A DNA stretch of 64,000 bases from Burkholderia sp. HI2500 (GCF_002223055.1 NZ_NKFL01000006.1:1-64000); one strand, 5' to 3'; positions 17,194 through 26,685 are shown, numbered from the stretch's first letter. A program made the numbers and translations. The notes: a model not told the origin generated them from the letters alone.

Positions 17194-18801
17194 ATGGCAA
17201 GGCATCTTCACGCCGACCGTGAACCCCGAATCGTCGCCGAGTCCAAGTGCCTCGGCCCGTGCGATCCGGCAGAACGCATCCACGTCACGATCATGTTGCG
17301 GCGGCAGGAAGAAGGGCAACTCGATACGCTGCTTCACCAGCTCGCCACCGGCGACGCGCAAGCGAAACCGGTGTCGCGCGCCACCTTCGCGCAACGCTTT
17401 TCCGCCAATCCCGACGATATTCGCAAGGCCGAGGACTTCGCGCATCGTCATCAGCTGACGGTCGATCGCGTCGATCCCGTTGAAAGCGTCGTCGTGCTGT
17501 CCGGCACGATCCAGCAGTTCGAAGCCGCGTTCAGCGTCAAGCTCGAGCGCTTCGAGCATCGGTCGATCGGCCAGTATCGCGGCCGCTCCGGCCCGATCGC
17601 GCTGCCCGACGATCTCGGCGATGCCGTCACGGCCGTGCTCGGCCTCGACAGCCGCCCGCAGGCACGGCCGCACTTCCGGCTGCGACCGCCGTTCAAGCCC
17701 GCGCGCGGCGGTGCGGCGGGCGTCACGTTCACCCCGATCCAGCTGGCCTCGCTGTACGGCTTCCCGGCCGGCGACGGCGCCGGGCAATGCATCGCGATCA
17801 TCGAGCTCGGCGGCGGCTACCGCGCGGCCGACATCCAGCAATATTTCCGCGGGCTCGGCATCACGACGCCGCCGACGCTCGTCGACGTGAACGTCGGCAC
17901 CGGCCGCAACACGCCCACCGGCGACCCGAGCGGCCCGGACGGCGAAGTCGCGCTCGACATCGAGATCGCCGGCGCGATCGCGCCGGCCGCGAAGATTGCC
18001 GTGTACTTCGCGCCGAACAGCGACGCGGGCTTCATCCAGGCCGTCAACGCGGCCGTCAGCGACACGACCAACAAGCCGTCGGTGATCTCGATCAGCTGGG
18101 GCGGGCCGGAAGCGATCTGGCAGGCGCAGTCCGCGCAGGCGTTCAACCGCGTGCTGCAGGCGGCGGCCGCGCAGGGCATCACGGTGTGCGCGGCATCGGG
18201 CGACAGCGGTTCGGGCGACGGGCTGCAGGACGGCGCCGATCATGTCGACTTCCCCGCATCGAGCCCGTACGTGCTCGGCTGCGGCGGCACGCAGCTCGAC
18301 GCGCTGCCCGGGCAGGGCATCCGCAGCGAGGTCACGTGGAACGACGAGGCGGCCGGCGGCGGCGCGGGCGGGGGCGGCGTCAGCACGCTGTTCGACCTGC
18401 CGGCGTGGCAGCAGGGGCTGAAGCTCACGCGCGCCGACGGCAGCAGCGCACCGCTCGCGAAGCGGGGCGTGCCGGATGTGGCGGGCGACGCGTCGCCGCA
18501 GACGGGCTACGAAGTGTCGATCGCGGGCACGGCCACGGTGATGGGCGGCACGAGCGCGGTCGCGCCGCTGTGGGCCGCGTTGATTGCACGGATCAATGCG
18601 GCGGCGAGTGCGGCGGCGGGCGGTGCGACTGCCGGCTGGATCAATCCGGTGCTTTACAAGAATCCGGGTGCGCTGCGCGACATCACGCAAGGATCGAACG
18701 GTACGTACGCGGCCGCGCAGGGCTGGGATGCGTGCACGGGCCTCGGCAGCCCGAACGGCGCGCAGCTCGCCGCGATCCTGACGCGCAAGCCGTCGAGCTG
18801 A
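17194..18801 (+). CDS. Sedolisin (S53) family serine-carboxyl peptidase, kumamolisin-like
   Basis: A 535-residue pro-protease. Residues about 28-165 form the pro-kumamolisin activation domain (NPDDIRKAEDFAHRHQLTV), which is removed on activation. The catalytic domain has Glu251 and Asp255 (GEVALDIEIAG), the oxyanion Asp337 (SGDSGSG) and nucleophile Ser454 (GGTSAVAP). The C-terminal calcium site includes DITQGSNG. A near-perfect AGGAGG precedes the ATG at 17194. Such enzymes cleave proteins at acid pH and are normally secreted, yet no Sec or Tat signal peptide is visible at the N-terminus. A serine carboxypeptidase gene follows, so the pair may degrade peptides together. Confidence 0.92.
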   Translation: MARHLHADREPRIVAESKCLGPCDPAERIHVTIMLRRQEEGQLDTLLHQLATGDAQAKPVSRATFAQRFSANPDDIRKAEDFAHRHQLTVDRVDPVESVVVLSGTIQQFEAAFSVKLERFEHRSIGQYRGRSGPIALPDDLGDAVTAVLGLDSRPQARPHFRLRPPFKPARGGAAGVTFTPIQLASLYGFPAGDGAGQCIAIIELGGGYRAADIQQYFRGLGITTPPTLVDVNVGTGRNTPTGDPSGPDGEVALDIEIAGAIAPAAKIAVYFAPNSDAGFIQAVNAAVSDTTNKPSVISISWGGPEAIWQAQSAQAFNRVLQAAAAQGITVCAASGDSGSGDGLQDGADHVDFPASSPYVLGCGGTQLDALPGQGIRSEVTWNDEAAGGGAGGGGVSTLFDLPAWQQGLKLTRADGSSAPLAKRGVPDVAGDASPQTGYEVSIAGTATVMGGTSAVAPLWAALIARINAAASAAAGGATAGWINPVLYKNPGALRDITQGSNGTYAAAQGWDACTGLGSPNGAQLAAILTRKPSS

Positions 18802-18827
18802 CGGCCGCGTTACACGTCTTTCCGTAT

Positions 18828-18855
18828 GGCGCGGGCTTCCTGTCCGCGCCTTTTT
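18828..18855 (+). terminator. Candidate terminator/attenuator between the two protease genes
   Basis: GGCGCGG (18828-18834) pairs with CCGCGCC (18844-18850) and is followed by TTTTT. It lies 26 bases after the sedolisin stop and just before the ribosome binding site of the carboxypeptidase, so it could lower read-through into the second gene. Confidence 0.6.
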
Positions 18856-18876
18856 CTCACCTCCAGGAGCAGCACG

Positions 18877-20553
18877 ATGGGCATCGATTCCGCATCTTCC
18901 GGCGGCGTGTATCCGCTGCATCACGGCGACCACAATTCGCATGGCGTGCCGCCGACCATCAACCCGGTCGCGCTGAGCCACGGCCGCGACCAGCCGTTCT
19001 TCGATCCGGTCGCGTACGGCAATGGTCCCGACGACTCGGTGACCGACACGACCGAGGCGGCCGCGATCACGCATCACACGATCCTGATCGACGGGAAGCG
19101 CATCGCGTACACGGCGACGGCCGGCCACCTCGTGACGGTCGACCCGAGCAGTTCGCAGCCGGCCGCGAAGCTCTTCTACGTCGCGTTCACGGCCGACGGC
19201 GCGAAGGAAGAAACGCGGCCCGTGACGTTCTTCTATAACGGCGGGCCGGGCTCGTCGTCGGTGTTCGTGCTGCTGGGCTCGTTCGCGCCGAAGCGCATCA
19301 AGACGTCGATGCCGGGGTTCACGCCGCCCGCGCCGTACCAGATGGAAGACAACCCGGACAGCATGATCGACCACAGCGACCTGGTGTTCATCAACCCGGT
19401 CGGCACCGGCTATTCGGCAGCCGTCGCGCCGAACAAGAATCGCAACTTCTGGGGCGTCGATCAGGATGCGGATTCGCTGAAGCAGTTCATCAAGCGCTAC
19501 CTGACGAAAAACAACCGCTGGAATTCGCCGAAATACCTGTTCGGCGAATCCTATGGCACCGCGCGCAGCTGCGTGCTCGCGTACAAGCTGCACGAGGACG
19601 GCGTCGACCTGAACGGCATCACGCTGCAATCGTCGATCCTCGACTACCGGCAGGCCGGCAACCCGGTCGGCGCGCTGCCGACTGCCGCGGCCGATGCGTG
19701 GTATCACAAGAAACTCGGCGTCACGCCGGCACCGACCGATCTCGGCGCGTTCGTCGAGGAAGTCGCGCAGTTCGCGCGCACCGACTATCTGACCGCATTG
19801 CGCAACGTGCCGCATGCCGACCCCGCCGCCGTGAAGAAGCTGTCGCAATACACGGGCATCGACACGGCGACGCTGCAGACGTGGGGGCTCGACATTGCGG
19901 GTTACAACGCGCGCGGCAATTCGCTGTTCCTGACGACGTTGCTCCAGGCACAGGGGCTCGCGCTCGGTTCGTACGACGGCCGCGTGACCGGGATCTCGTC
20001 GGGCATCGCCGGCAAGATCGACCCGAACTCCGGCGGCAACGATCCGACGATGACGGCCGTGACGGGCGTCTATACGGCGATGTGGAACAGTTACCTGAAC
20101 GAGCAGTTGAAGTTCACGTCGAGTTCCGCGTTCACCGACCTGAACGACCAGGCGTTCCAGAACTGGGATTTCCATCACACCGACCCGACCGGCGCGCAGC
20201 AAGGCATCGATGCGCAAGGGAACGTGATCCTCTACACGGCCGGCGACCTCGCGGCGGTGATGGCGTTGAACGTCGACCTGAAGGTGCTGTCGGCGAACGG
20301 CCTCTATGATTTCGTCACGCCGTTCTACCAGACCGTGATCGACCTGCAGCAGATGCCGCTCGAGGATCAGAAGGTGCGGCAGAACCTGTCCGCGCGTTTC
20401 TATCCGTCGGGGCACATGGTGTATCTCGACGGCGGCTCGCGCACCGCGCTCAAGCGCGATCTCGCGGCGATGTACGACGCGACGGTCAGCGATACGGGTG
20501 CGCGGATGCGGATTCGTGCGCTGCAGGCGACGAAGACGGGCGGGCACGCATAA
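18877..20553 (+). CDS. Peptidase S10 family serine carboxypeptidase
   Basis: A 558-residue alpha/beta-hydrolase-fold carboxypeptidase. The oxyanion segment NGGPGSSS, nucleophile Ser225 (FGESYGTARS), Asp478 (NGLYDFVTP) and His513 (PSGHMVYLD) form the S10 catalytic set. CAGGAG precedes the ATG at 18877; the frame open further upstream overlaps the terminator. S10 enzymes remove C-terminal residues at acid pH and are usually vacuolar or secreted. This one has a His-rich N-terminus with no evident signal peptide. It follows the sedolisin by 75 bases, suggesting endo- plus exo-peptidase action on the same substrates. Confidence 0.9.
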   Translation: MGIDSASSGGVYPLHHGDHNSHGVPPTINPVALSHGRDQPFFDPVAYGNGPDDSVTDTTEAAAITHHTILIDGKRIAYTATAGHLVTVDPSSSQPAAKLFYVAFTADGAKEETRPVTFFYNGGPGSSSVFVLLGSFAPKRIKTSMPGFTPPAPYQMEDNPDSMIDHSDLVFINPVGTGYSAAVAPNKNRNFWGVDQDADSLKQFIKRYLTKNNRWNSPKYLFGESYGTARSCVLAYKLHEDGVDLNGITLQSSILDYRQAGNPVGALPTAAADAWYHKKLGVTPAPTDLGAFVEEVAQFARTDYLTALRNVPHADPAAVKKLSQYTGIDTATLQTWGLDIAGYNARGNSLFLTTLLQAQGLALGSYDGRVTGISSGIAGKIDPNSGGNDPTMTAVTGVYTAMWNSYLNEQLKFTSSSAFTDLNDQAFQNWDFHHTDPTGAQQGIDAQGNVILYTAGDLAAVMALNVDLKVLSANGLYDFVTPFYQTVIDLQQMPLEDQKVRQNLSARFYPSGHMVYLDGGSRTALKRDLAAMYDATVSDTGARMRIRALQATKTGGHA

Positions 20554-20571
20554 CGGTGCCCATCAGTAATA

Positions 20572-20613
20572 CGCCGCGCGCAGCCAGGACGGTGCGCGCG
20601 GCGTTGTTTTTTT
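20572..20613 (+). terminator. Rho-independent terminator after the S10 peptidase
   Basis: CGCCGCGCGC (20572-20581) pairs with GCGCGCGGCG (20594-20603), followed by TTGTTTTTTT. It ends transcription from the protease genes before the convergent nadE. Confidence 0.92.
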
Positions 20614-20628
20614 GCGTGGGCGGCCGGC

Positions 20629-21477
20629 TTACGCGGCCGGCCAGTCGAACATCGTGTACGGCAGCGCGCGCTTGTGGCGCGACGCGTCGTAGAAGCGCAG
20701 CACGGTTTCGTACACGTGGTCGGCGACGGGCTTGCCTTCGAGGAAATCGTCGATCTCGTCGTAGGTGACGCCGTACGCGTGCTCGTCGGGGCGCAGCGGG
20801 CGCAGTTCCTCGAGGTCGGCCGTCGGCACCTTCATCACGATCAGTTCGTCGCCGCCGAGCGCACGGGCCACCGCGCGCACGCGACGCTTGTTCAGCCCCG
20901 CGAGCGGCAGGATGTCCGCGCCGCCGTCACCGAACTTCGTGAAGAAACCCATCAGCGACTCGGCCGCGTGATCGGTGCCGATCACGATGCCGCGCCGCGC
21001 GCCGGCCACCGCGTACTGCGCGATCATGCGCTCGCGTGCCTTGACGTTGCCGTGCACAAAGTCCTGCTGGGCCGGCGTCTCGAACGCATGGCCGGACGCG
21101 ACCAGCGCGCCGAGCATCGCGTCGGCGGCCGGCTTCACGTTGACGGTCAATTCCTCGTCCGCACGGACGAACGCGAGCGCGCGCTGTGCATCGGCTTCGT
21201 CGTTCTGCACGCCGTTCGGCAAGCGCATCGCGATGAAGCGGGCATCGTAGCCGCCGGCGCGCAGCTTTTCGACCGACAGCTGGGCGAGCCGGCCGGCCGT
21301 CGACGAATCGACGCCGCCGCTGATGCCGAGCACGTAGGTCCGCAGGCCGGTTGAACGAAGGTATTGCGCGAGGAACTCGACGCGGCGGGCGATTTCGGCC
21401 TCGGCGTCGAAGTGCGGGGCGACGTTCAGTTCGGCAATGATCGCGCGTTGGCGGCTGGCGTAATCGGCGGATGTCAT
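20629..21477 (-). CDS. nadE: NH3-dependent NAD+ synthetase
   Basis: A 282-residue cytoplasmic enzyme that amidates nicotinate adenine dinucleotide to NAD+ using ATP and ammonia, the last step of NAD synthesis. The PP-loop SGGVDSS spans residues 53-59. Further blocks typical of E. coli-type NadE follow: VIGTDHAAESLMGFFTKFGDG and ILPLAGLNKRRVRAVARALG. Length matches ammonia-dependent NadE (275 in E. coli), and there is no glutaminase domain. It has its own promoter space of 243 bases upstream. Confidence 0.95.
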   Translation of the reverse strand: MTSADYASRQRAIIAELNVAPHFDAEAEIARRVEFLAQYLRSTGLRTYVLGISGGVDSSTAGRLAQLSVEKLRAGGYDARFIAMRLPNGVQNDEADAQRALAFVRADEELTVNVKPAADAMLGALVASGHAFETPAQQDFVHGNVKARERMIAQYAVAGARRGIVIGTDHAAESLMGFFTKFGDGGADILPLAGLNKRRVRAVARALGGDELIVMKVPTADLEELRPLRPDEHAYGVTYDEIDDFLEGKPVADHVYETVLRFYDASRHKRALPYTMFDWPAA

Positions 21478-21720
21478 GAAAGGAGTTCCGGAACGAAATC
21501 AAGGCGCCCATCATAAGCGCAATCGCGGCGCGGTGCCGCGCCAGGCGTGCGATCCGGCGATTTCGCGTTGCTTCGGCGAGACGGGCCGCATCGCCGTGGT
21601 GCACGGTGCGCCGGGCGGGTGCGACGATGCCGCGGAACGGGCGTTCGCGCGGCCGGTATTCGATGCGCGTGGCGGCTGGTGTGGGCGCGGCCGCATGGCG
21701 CCCCCACACGGTCGGCCGCG

Positions 21721-22590
21721 TCAGCGCCGCGCGAGCACGACGCCCACCAGCGCGAGCGCGAAGCCGGCGAGCTGGATCGCCGCGAGCGTTTCGCCGAACA
21801 GCCAGTAGCCCTGCAGCGCGGCCAGCGGCGGTGCGAGGAACAGCAGCGACGTCGCGCGTGCGGCGTTGCCGCGCCGCAGCATCCACATCAGCATCGTGAC
21901 CGCGCCGCCGGACAGGAACACGACACCCCACACGAGCGACACCCACAGCGCCGGCGCGCCGATCCAGCGCGTCTCGTGCAGCAGCGCGACGAAGATGGCC
22001 GCGACGATGGCCGCACCGAAGTTCTGGATGGCCACCGCCGTGCGCAGGTCGCTCTGCGCGAGCTTGCCTTTCTGGTACAGCGAGCCGGCGGTGATCGACC
22101 CGACCGCGAGCACCGAGACGGCAACGACCAGCCACGCGGGCGCGGCGCCCGGCGGCGGCGCGACACCGCCCGTGACCTTCGGCGCCAGCACGAGCGCGAC
22201 GCCGGCGAGGCCGAGCGCCATCCCGAACCAGCCGCGCGCCGGCAGGCGCTCGTTGAACAGCGGGACGGCGAGCACGGCGGTGGCGAGCGGCTGCAGTGCG
22301 CCGAGCAGCGCCATGACGCCGGCGTTCAGCCCTTGCGCGACGGCCCAGTAGCTCGCGCCGAGATAGACGCCCTGCAGCAGCGCGCCCGCGATCAGGTGGC
22401 GCGGCCATTCGCGCCGGGCCGGCCATGGCGCGCGCGAGACGAGCGCGACCGCGCCGAACAGCGCGGCGGTGCCCGCGAAGCGCGCGAGCAGGAACAGGTT
22501 GGGATCGGCGTAGGGCTTGATTGCCCGCGCAACGATGAAGCCGGTGGACCAGAGGGCGACGAAAGCGGCGGCGACGAGCGAGGTCAGCAT
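21721..22590 (-). CDS. DMT superfamily transporter (EamA family)
   Basis: A 289-residue inner-membrane protein with ten hydrophobic helices arranged as two EamA repeats (about residues 6-133 and 147-286). Features include FVALWSTGFIVARAIKPYADPNLFLLARF at the start and the small-residue-rich GVMALLGALQPLATAVLAVPLF segment. RhaT/YdcZ-like members export amino acids or other metabolites. The substrate is unknown. It stands alone between nadE and a small gene on the same strand, 176 bases from the latter. Confidence 0.85.
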   Translation of the reverse strand: MLTSLVAAAFVALWSTGFIVARAIKPYADPNLFLLARFAGTAALFGAVALVSRAPWPARREWPRHLIAGALLQGVYLGASYWAVAQGLNAGVMALLGALQPLATAVLAVPLFNERLPARGWFGMALGLAGVALVLAPKVTGGVAPPPGAAPAWLVVAVSVLAVGSITAGSLYQKGKLAQSDLRTAVAIQNFGAAIVAAIFVALLHETRWIGAPALWVSLVWGVVFLSGGAVTMLMWMLRRGNAARATSLLFLAPPLAALQGYWLFGETLAAIQLAGFALALVGVVLARR

Positions 22591-22767
22591 GCGTGGCGGG
22601 CCGCGACGCGGCCGGACAGAATCGTGAAGTCGGCCAGTATCGGGGGAAGCGACGCGGGCGTCTTGTCGAATCCTGCACTCATGCCGCGTGCCGCGCAGGC
22701 GGCCGCCGGTGCCGGGAGAAGGCGGGGCGTCGCCCCGGGATGCGGAGTGAGCGTGAAGCCGCGGCGA

Positions 22768-22953
22768 TCAGTCGATCGAGAACGTGTCGAGCGGCTGGTT
22801 GGCGCGTGCGTCGGTCGCGAAACGCGCGGCGAGCTGTTCGTAGAGCCGGCGGGCCTCGTCGAGCGTCAGGTCGATCCAGTACGGATCGCCGGCCGCGTCG
22901 TTGAGACGTTCGGGCGGAAACTGGATTTCGATCACACTGCCTTTGCGATACAT
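22768..22953 (-). CDS. Conserved-looking small hypothetical protein
   Basis: A 61-residue acidic, soluble protein without signal peptide or membrane segment. The sequence begins MYRKGSVIEIQFPPERLND and has a helical stretch LTLDEARRLYEQLAARFATDA. An AAGGGG element stands before the ATG, codon use is normal for the genome, and no better frame covers this region. I do not recognise the family. It could be a small regulatory or structural protein. It is divergent from the DeoR gene, with 208 bases between them. Confidence 0.6.
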   Translation of the reverse strand: MYRKGSVIEIQFPPERLNDAAGDPYWIDLTLDEARRLYEQLAARFATDARANQPLDTFSID

Positions 22954-23161
22954 GGCGCGAGCCCCTTTGCTTGGTCGGTCGTTCGGCGAAGCGCAAAGTG
23001 TAGCAACCGGCGCCGCGCCGATTCGCGCGCGTCAGGCAATACAGAATTTCGCTTTCGGGAAACGCGGCCCGGCGCGTTTCCCGCCGCAGTCAAATGCCGG
23101 TCAAACGGCCGTAATACAATGGTCGGCTTACCCATTACCAGTCGCCTCGGGCGCACACGCG

Positions 23162-23920
23162 ATGCTGGCGGAACAACGTCATCAATTCATCCTGTCGGAA
23201 CTCGGACGGTCGGGCGCATTGTCGGTCGCGGAACTCGTCCGCTCGCTCGACGTGTCGCGCGAGACCGTGCGGCGCGACCTGAACGCACTGGCCGCACGCG
23301 GCCTGCTCGTGATGACGCACGGCGGCGCGCTGGCCGCGGATCGCCGCGAGCCGAGCCTGTCCGAGCGCGAAGCCGCGAACGCGGAGGCGAAGCGCACGAT
23401 CGGGCGGCGCGCGGCCGAGTTCGTGCCCGATGATGCGTCGGTGCTGATCGACTCGGGCAGTACGCCGCATGCGGTCGCGCTCGCGCTCGCCGACCGGCAC
23501 CGGCTGTCGATCTACACGAACGACTGGCGCACCGCGTTCGTGCTCGCGCGGCGCAACGGCAACCGCGTGACGCTGCTCGGCGGCGAGCTGTCCGACGACG
23601 AGGACGCCACCTTCGGGCTCGACACGATCCAGCAGCTTGCGCAGTACCACGTCGATTTCGCGTTCGTCGGCGCCGGCGGCATCACGCCCGACGGCGAATG
23701 CACCGACTACTCGCGGCTCGCGGCCGAGGTGCGCAGCCGGATGATCGCGGCGGCCGGCACCGCGATGATCGTCGCCGACCATTCGAAATTCGGCCGCGTG
23801 ACGCCGGTGCGGATCAACGGCACGGCGGCGGCCCGCTATCTCGTGACCGAGCGCGCGCCCGACAAGGCCGTGCGCCGCGCGCTGACCGCGCGCGGGATCG
23901 AGCTGCTCGTGTGCGACTGA
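23162..23920 (+). CDS. DeoR family transcriptional regulator
   Basis: A 252-residue repressor of the DeoR/GlpR type. The N-terminal helix-turn-helix is AEQRHQFILSELGRSGALSVAELVRSLDVSRETVRRDLNAL (about residues 3-43). The sugar-phosphate-binding DeoRC domain follows, with LLGGELSDDEDATFG and FAFVGAGGITPDGECTDYS. The ATG at 23162 matches the usual family start; the longer frame upstream is not conserved. A -10-like TACAAT occurs about 50 bases before. No sugar operon is adjacent, so its targets must lie elsewhere or include itself. Confidence 0.9.
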   Translation: MLAEQRHQFILSELGRSGALSVAELVRSLDVSRETVRRDLNALAARGLLVMTHGGALAADRREPSLSEREAANAEAKRTIGRRAAEFVPDDASVLIDSGSTPHAVALALADRHRLSIYTNDWRTAFVLARRNGNRVTLLGGELSDDEDATFGLDTIQQLAQYHVDFAFVGAGGITPDGECTDYSRLAAEVRSRMIAAAGTAMIVADHSKFGRVTPVRINGTAAARYLVTERAPDKAVRRALTARGIELLVCD

Positions 23921-24025
23921 CGCGCGTCCGACATACAAGGTTCATCGAACCGTCATCCGCAGGGAAGAACTGCCGTCAAGACTGACCCATTCACCTCGAC
24001 CGGCCGCCAGGCCAGGGAGCAACGA

Positions 24026-25819
24026 ATGACCGTCAGCGTGCGCAGCTATCTTTCCCCCACCCTGGTCCTGCTGGCCTTCGACTGGCCCGATGCGGCGTCG
24101 CGTTCCGATTTCCTCGGCTTCGCGATCCGGCGCACGCCGGGGTTCTGGTCGGCCGACGGCAAGACGCGCGCGCCGGACAGCTGGCTGCCGAACCGCCTGA
24201 CGTTCGATGGCCCGGCCGCACACACGCAGGGCGATGCGCCGACCGACCAGGCGCCGATCCAGAAATTCATGTGGTGGGATGCACGCATCGATCCGCAGGA
24301 CCGCGGTGCGGCGTTCCGCTACGACGTGTATCCGGTCGTCGGCACGCCGGCGAACCTGCAGGTGCTCGACGTCCAAGCCGGCGTGTGCGACGTGGTGCTG
24401 CCCGCGCACATCGAGGACGGCATCGGCACGTGGTTCAACCGTGCGGTGGTCAGCTCGCAGGCCTTCGCGAGGCAGGTGGCGGCGCTGGGCCTCGCGCCGA
24501 ATGCGGCGCCGAGCGCCGCGCAGGCGCTGAAGCTGCGCACGTGGCTCGCGAACGACATGGAGCAGGTGTTCGCGGAGATGCTCGACCCCGCGTCGCGCGC
24601 GGCGTCGGCCGTCTATCACCTGACCGACACGCTGTGGGCGCTGCCCGCGTTCGAAGCGTTCGGACGCCAGCACGGCGAAGCGTCGCTCGCGATCGTCTAC
24701 GACGCGCACACGACGGCGCGCAAGGGCAAGCCGCCGCTGCCGTCGCCGAACCAGCCGGCCGTCGACGCGCTGCAGGGTCTCGCGACGCTCGCGCCGCGCG
24801 ACAAGACGCACATCATGCACGACAAGTTCATCGTGACCGATGCGTCGGCGAATGCGGCGCCCTCGCGCGTGCTGACCGGTTCCGCGAATTTCACGACCGA
24901 AGGGCTCACGGAGCAGGCGAACGTGCTGCACGCATTCGATTCGCCCGCGCTCGCCGCGCTGTACAACGATCGCGCGCATGCGCTGGCCGGGAATCCGTCG
25001 ATCGCGGAGACGGCGAAGCTGTCGCCGGGCTGGTCGGCACCGATGACGATCGGCAGCGCGCAGGTGCGGCTCGCGTTTTCGCCGGAGCCGGCGGGGCAGC
25101 GCACCGAGATCGACACGATCGTCGCCGCGATCGCGGCCGCGAAGCATTCGGTGTCGTTCTGCCTGTTCATGCCGACCGACGCGGCGCTGCGCGACGCGTG
25201 TTTCGCGGCCGGTGACCGCGGGCTGATGATGTTCGGGCTGGTGAACAAGATCAACGTCGGCAGCGCGACGAAGGCCGATGCCGGGCAGCAGGCCGGCCAG
25301 ACGCTCGATGCGGCCACGCTCGCGAACCTCGAGCTGTACCACCGCAGCCGCGACAACCACGACGTGATCGATGCCCAGTATTTCTCGCCGGCCACCGTGC
25401 CGCAGGGTTTCGAGCCGGAATTACGGTTGTTTCCGGGGGAGCCGGCGCCGGCTTTTCCGCCCGTCGTGATCCATCACAAGTTCATCGTGATCGATGCGGA
25501 GGGCGCGAATCCGGTCGTCTATACGGGCTCGGCGAACATGAGCCGCAATTCCGAGCAGTTCAACGACGAGAACCTGCTCGAGATCCGTGATCAGCGGATC
25601 GCGGCGATCTATCTCGCGGAATTCCTGCGGCTGTACGAGCACTACCGCGCGCGGGCACTGGCGATCCATGCGAAGCAGCACGGCACGGACGGGGGCACGG
25701 GCGCGCATGCGCGACTCGCGCTTGCACCCGATTCGAGCTGGGCGAAGAAGTACTACGTGGCGGGAAGCCCGGAAGAGAAGGCGAGGATCGCACTGGCGTC
25801 GACCGCGCCGACGGATTGA
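24026..25819 (+). CDS. Phospholipase D-like domain protein
   Basis: A 597-residue protein with two HKD (HxKxxxxD) catalytic motifs of the phospholipase D superfamily: His265 in MHDKFIVTD and His483 in IHHKFIVID, each followed by TGSANFT or TGSANMS. The pair should form one active site that hydrolyses or transfers a phosphodiester. The N-terminal 150 residues (FLGFAIRRTPGFW) look like a beta-rich accessory domain. No signal peptide is evident, so it may be cytosolic or exported by a non-Sec route. AGGGAGC precedes the start. Nuclease or phospholipase activity cannot be told apart here. Confidence 0.85.
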   Translation: MTVSVRSYLSPTLVLLAFDWPDAASRSDFLGFAIRRTPGFWSADGKTRAPDSWLPNRLTFDGPAAHTQGDAPTDQAPIQKFMWWDARIDPQDRGAAFRYDVYPVVGTPANLQVLDVQAGVCDVVLPAHIEDGIGTWFNRAVVSSQAFARQVAALGLAPNAAPSAAQALKLRTWLANDMEQVFAEMLDPASRAASAVYHLTDTLWALPAFEAFGRQHGEASLAIVYDAHTTARKGKPPLPSPNQPAVDALQGLATLAPRDKTHIMHDKFIVTDASANAAPSRVLTGSANFTTEGLTEQANVLHAFDSPALAALYNDRAHALAGNPSIAETAKLSPGWSAPMTIGSAQVRLAFSPEPAGQRTEIDTIVAAIAAAKHSVSFCLFMPTDAALRDACFAAGDRGLMMFGLVNKINVGSATKADAGQQAGQTLDAATLANLELYHRSRDNHDVIDAQYFSPATVPQGFEPELRLFPGEPAPAFPPVVIHHKFIVIDAEGANPVVYTGSANMSRNSEQFNDENLLEIRDQRIAAIYLAEFLRLYEHYRARALAIHAKQHGTDGGTGAHARLALAPDSSWAKKYYVAGSPEEKARIALASTAPTD

Positions 25820-25831
25820 CCCACGAGAGAA

Positions 25832-25860
25832 GGCCGGGCGCGGATGTCGCGCGCCCGGCC
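25832..25860. terminator. GC-rich hairpin between convergent PLD and TetR genes
   Basis: GGCCGGGCGCG and CGCGCGCCCGGCC pair over about 11 bp with a short loop. There is no U-tract, but the hairpin lies in the 75-bp gap between convergent genes and probably ends both transcripts. Confidence 0.55.
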
Positions 25861-25894
25861 TGAGTCCGGCAGGGAAACCGGCTGCCGCCGCCGC

Positions 25895-26569
25895 TTACGC
25901 GGCGACGTAGCGCAGCACGGCGTCGGCGATCGTGTCGCGGTGCCGCGCGCGCAGGCGCGGCGCCGACGGATCGCGGCCGAATGCGGCGCCGAACGTGTAA
26001 CGGTTCGACACGCGGTGGAAGCAGAACGAGCTGATCAGCAGGTGCAGGTCGAATGCGTCGATGTCCTTGCGGAACGCGCCGCTCGCCGCGCCGCGCTCGA
26101 CCAGTTCCTCGAGCGTCTTGATGATGCTGACGTTGCGGTTCTTGAACGACTTGAGCTGTTCGAGATACTTCGCGCCGTGGATGTTCTCGATCGACACGAG
26201 GCGAACGAAGTCGCGATGCTTGTCGTGATAGTCGAACGTGAATTCGACGAGGCGGCGCATGCCCTCGCGCGGCTCCATGTCGCCGACGTGCAGCTCCTGC
26301 TCGAGCGCGCGGATGTCGCCGTACACCTTCTCCAGCACGGCTTCGTACAAGCCTTCCTTGCTTTCGAAGTAGTAGTAGAGCATCCGCTTCGTCGTGTTCG
26401 TGCGCTCGGCGATGGCATCGACGCGTGCGCCGGCGAGGCCCATCGCAGAGAATTCCTGCGTGGCGACGTCGAGGATGTTGCGCTTGGTTTGCTCGGGATC
26501 GTATTTGCGCCGCGCATCGGACGGAAGCGCGCGGGGGTCGGACGTGGCGGCCTTGCTTCCTGCTTTCAT
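25895..26569 (-). CDS. TetR/AcrR family transcriptional regulator
   Basis: A 224-residue repressor. The TetR N-terminal domain spans about residues 22-75 with helix-turn-helix GLAGARVDAIAERTNTTKRMLYYYFESKEGLYEAVL, followed by the all-helical ligand domain. A C-terminal tail with FCFHRVSNRYTFGAAFGRD resembles the TetR_C regions of RutR-like or catabolic regulators. It lies upstream of the amaA-permease gene group on the opposite end, same strand, so it could regulate pipecolate catabolism, but the promoter regions do not prove this. Confidence 0.88.
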   Translation of the reverse strand: MKAGSKAATSDPRALPSDARRKYDPEQTKRNILDVATQEFSAMGLAGARVDAIAERTNTTKRMLYYYFESKEGLYEAVLEKVYGDIRALEQELHVGDMEPREGMRRLVEFTFDYHDKHRDFVRLVSIENIHGAKYLEQLKSFKNRNVSIIKTLEELVERGAASGAFRKDIDAFDLHLLISSFCFHRVSNRYTFGAAFGRDPSAPRLRARHRDTIADAVLRYVAA

Positions 26570-26685
26570 GTGGCTTTATTGTGGCTTCGGCGGCTTGGAA
26601 AAGCCATTCTAGCATGTGGGAAATTCCCGCCCGGCCGACCTTCCGCTCTAATCGACGGGGCGGTTTCGGCCGCCGTGGCCGCCGC

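Noticed and set aside
16573..20547. A 1324-codon open frame on the minus strand
   Set aside because: It is the complement of the LysE, sedolisin and S10 genes; its Arg/Ala/His-rich product is a product of GC bias, and the plus-strand genes have full catalytic motifs.
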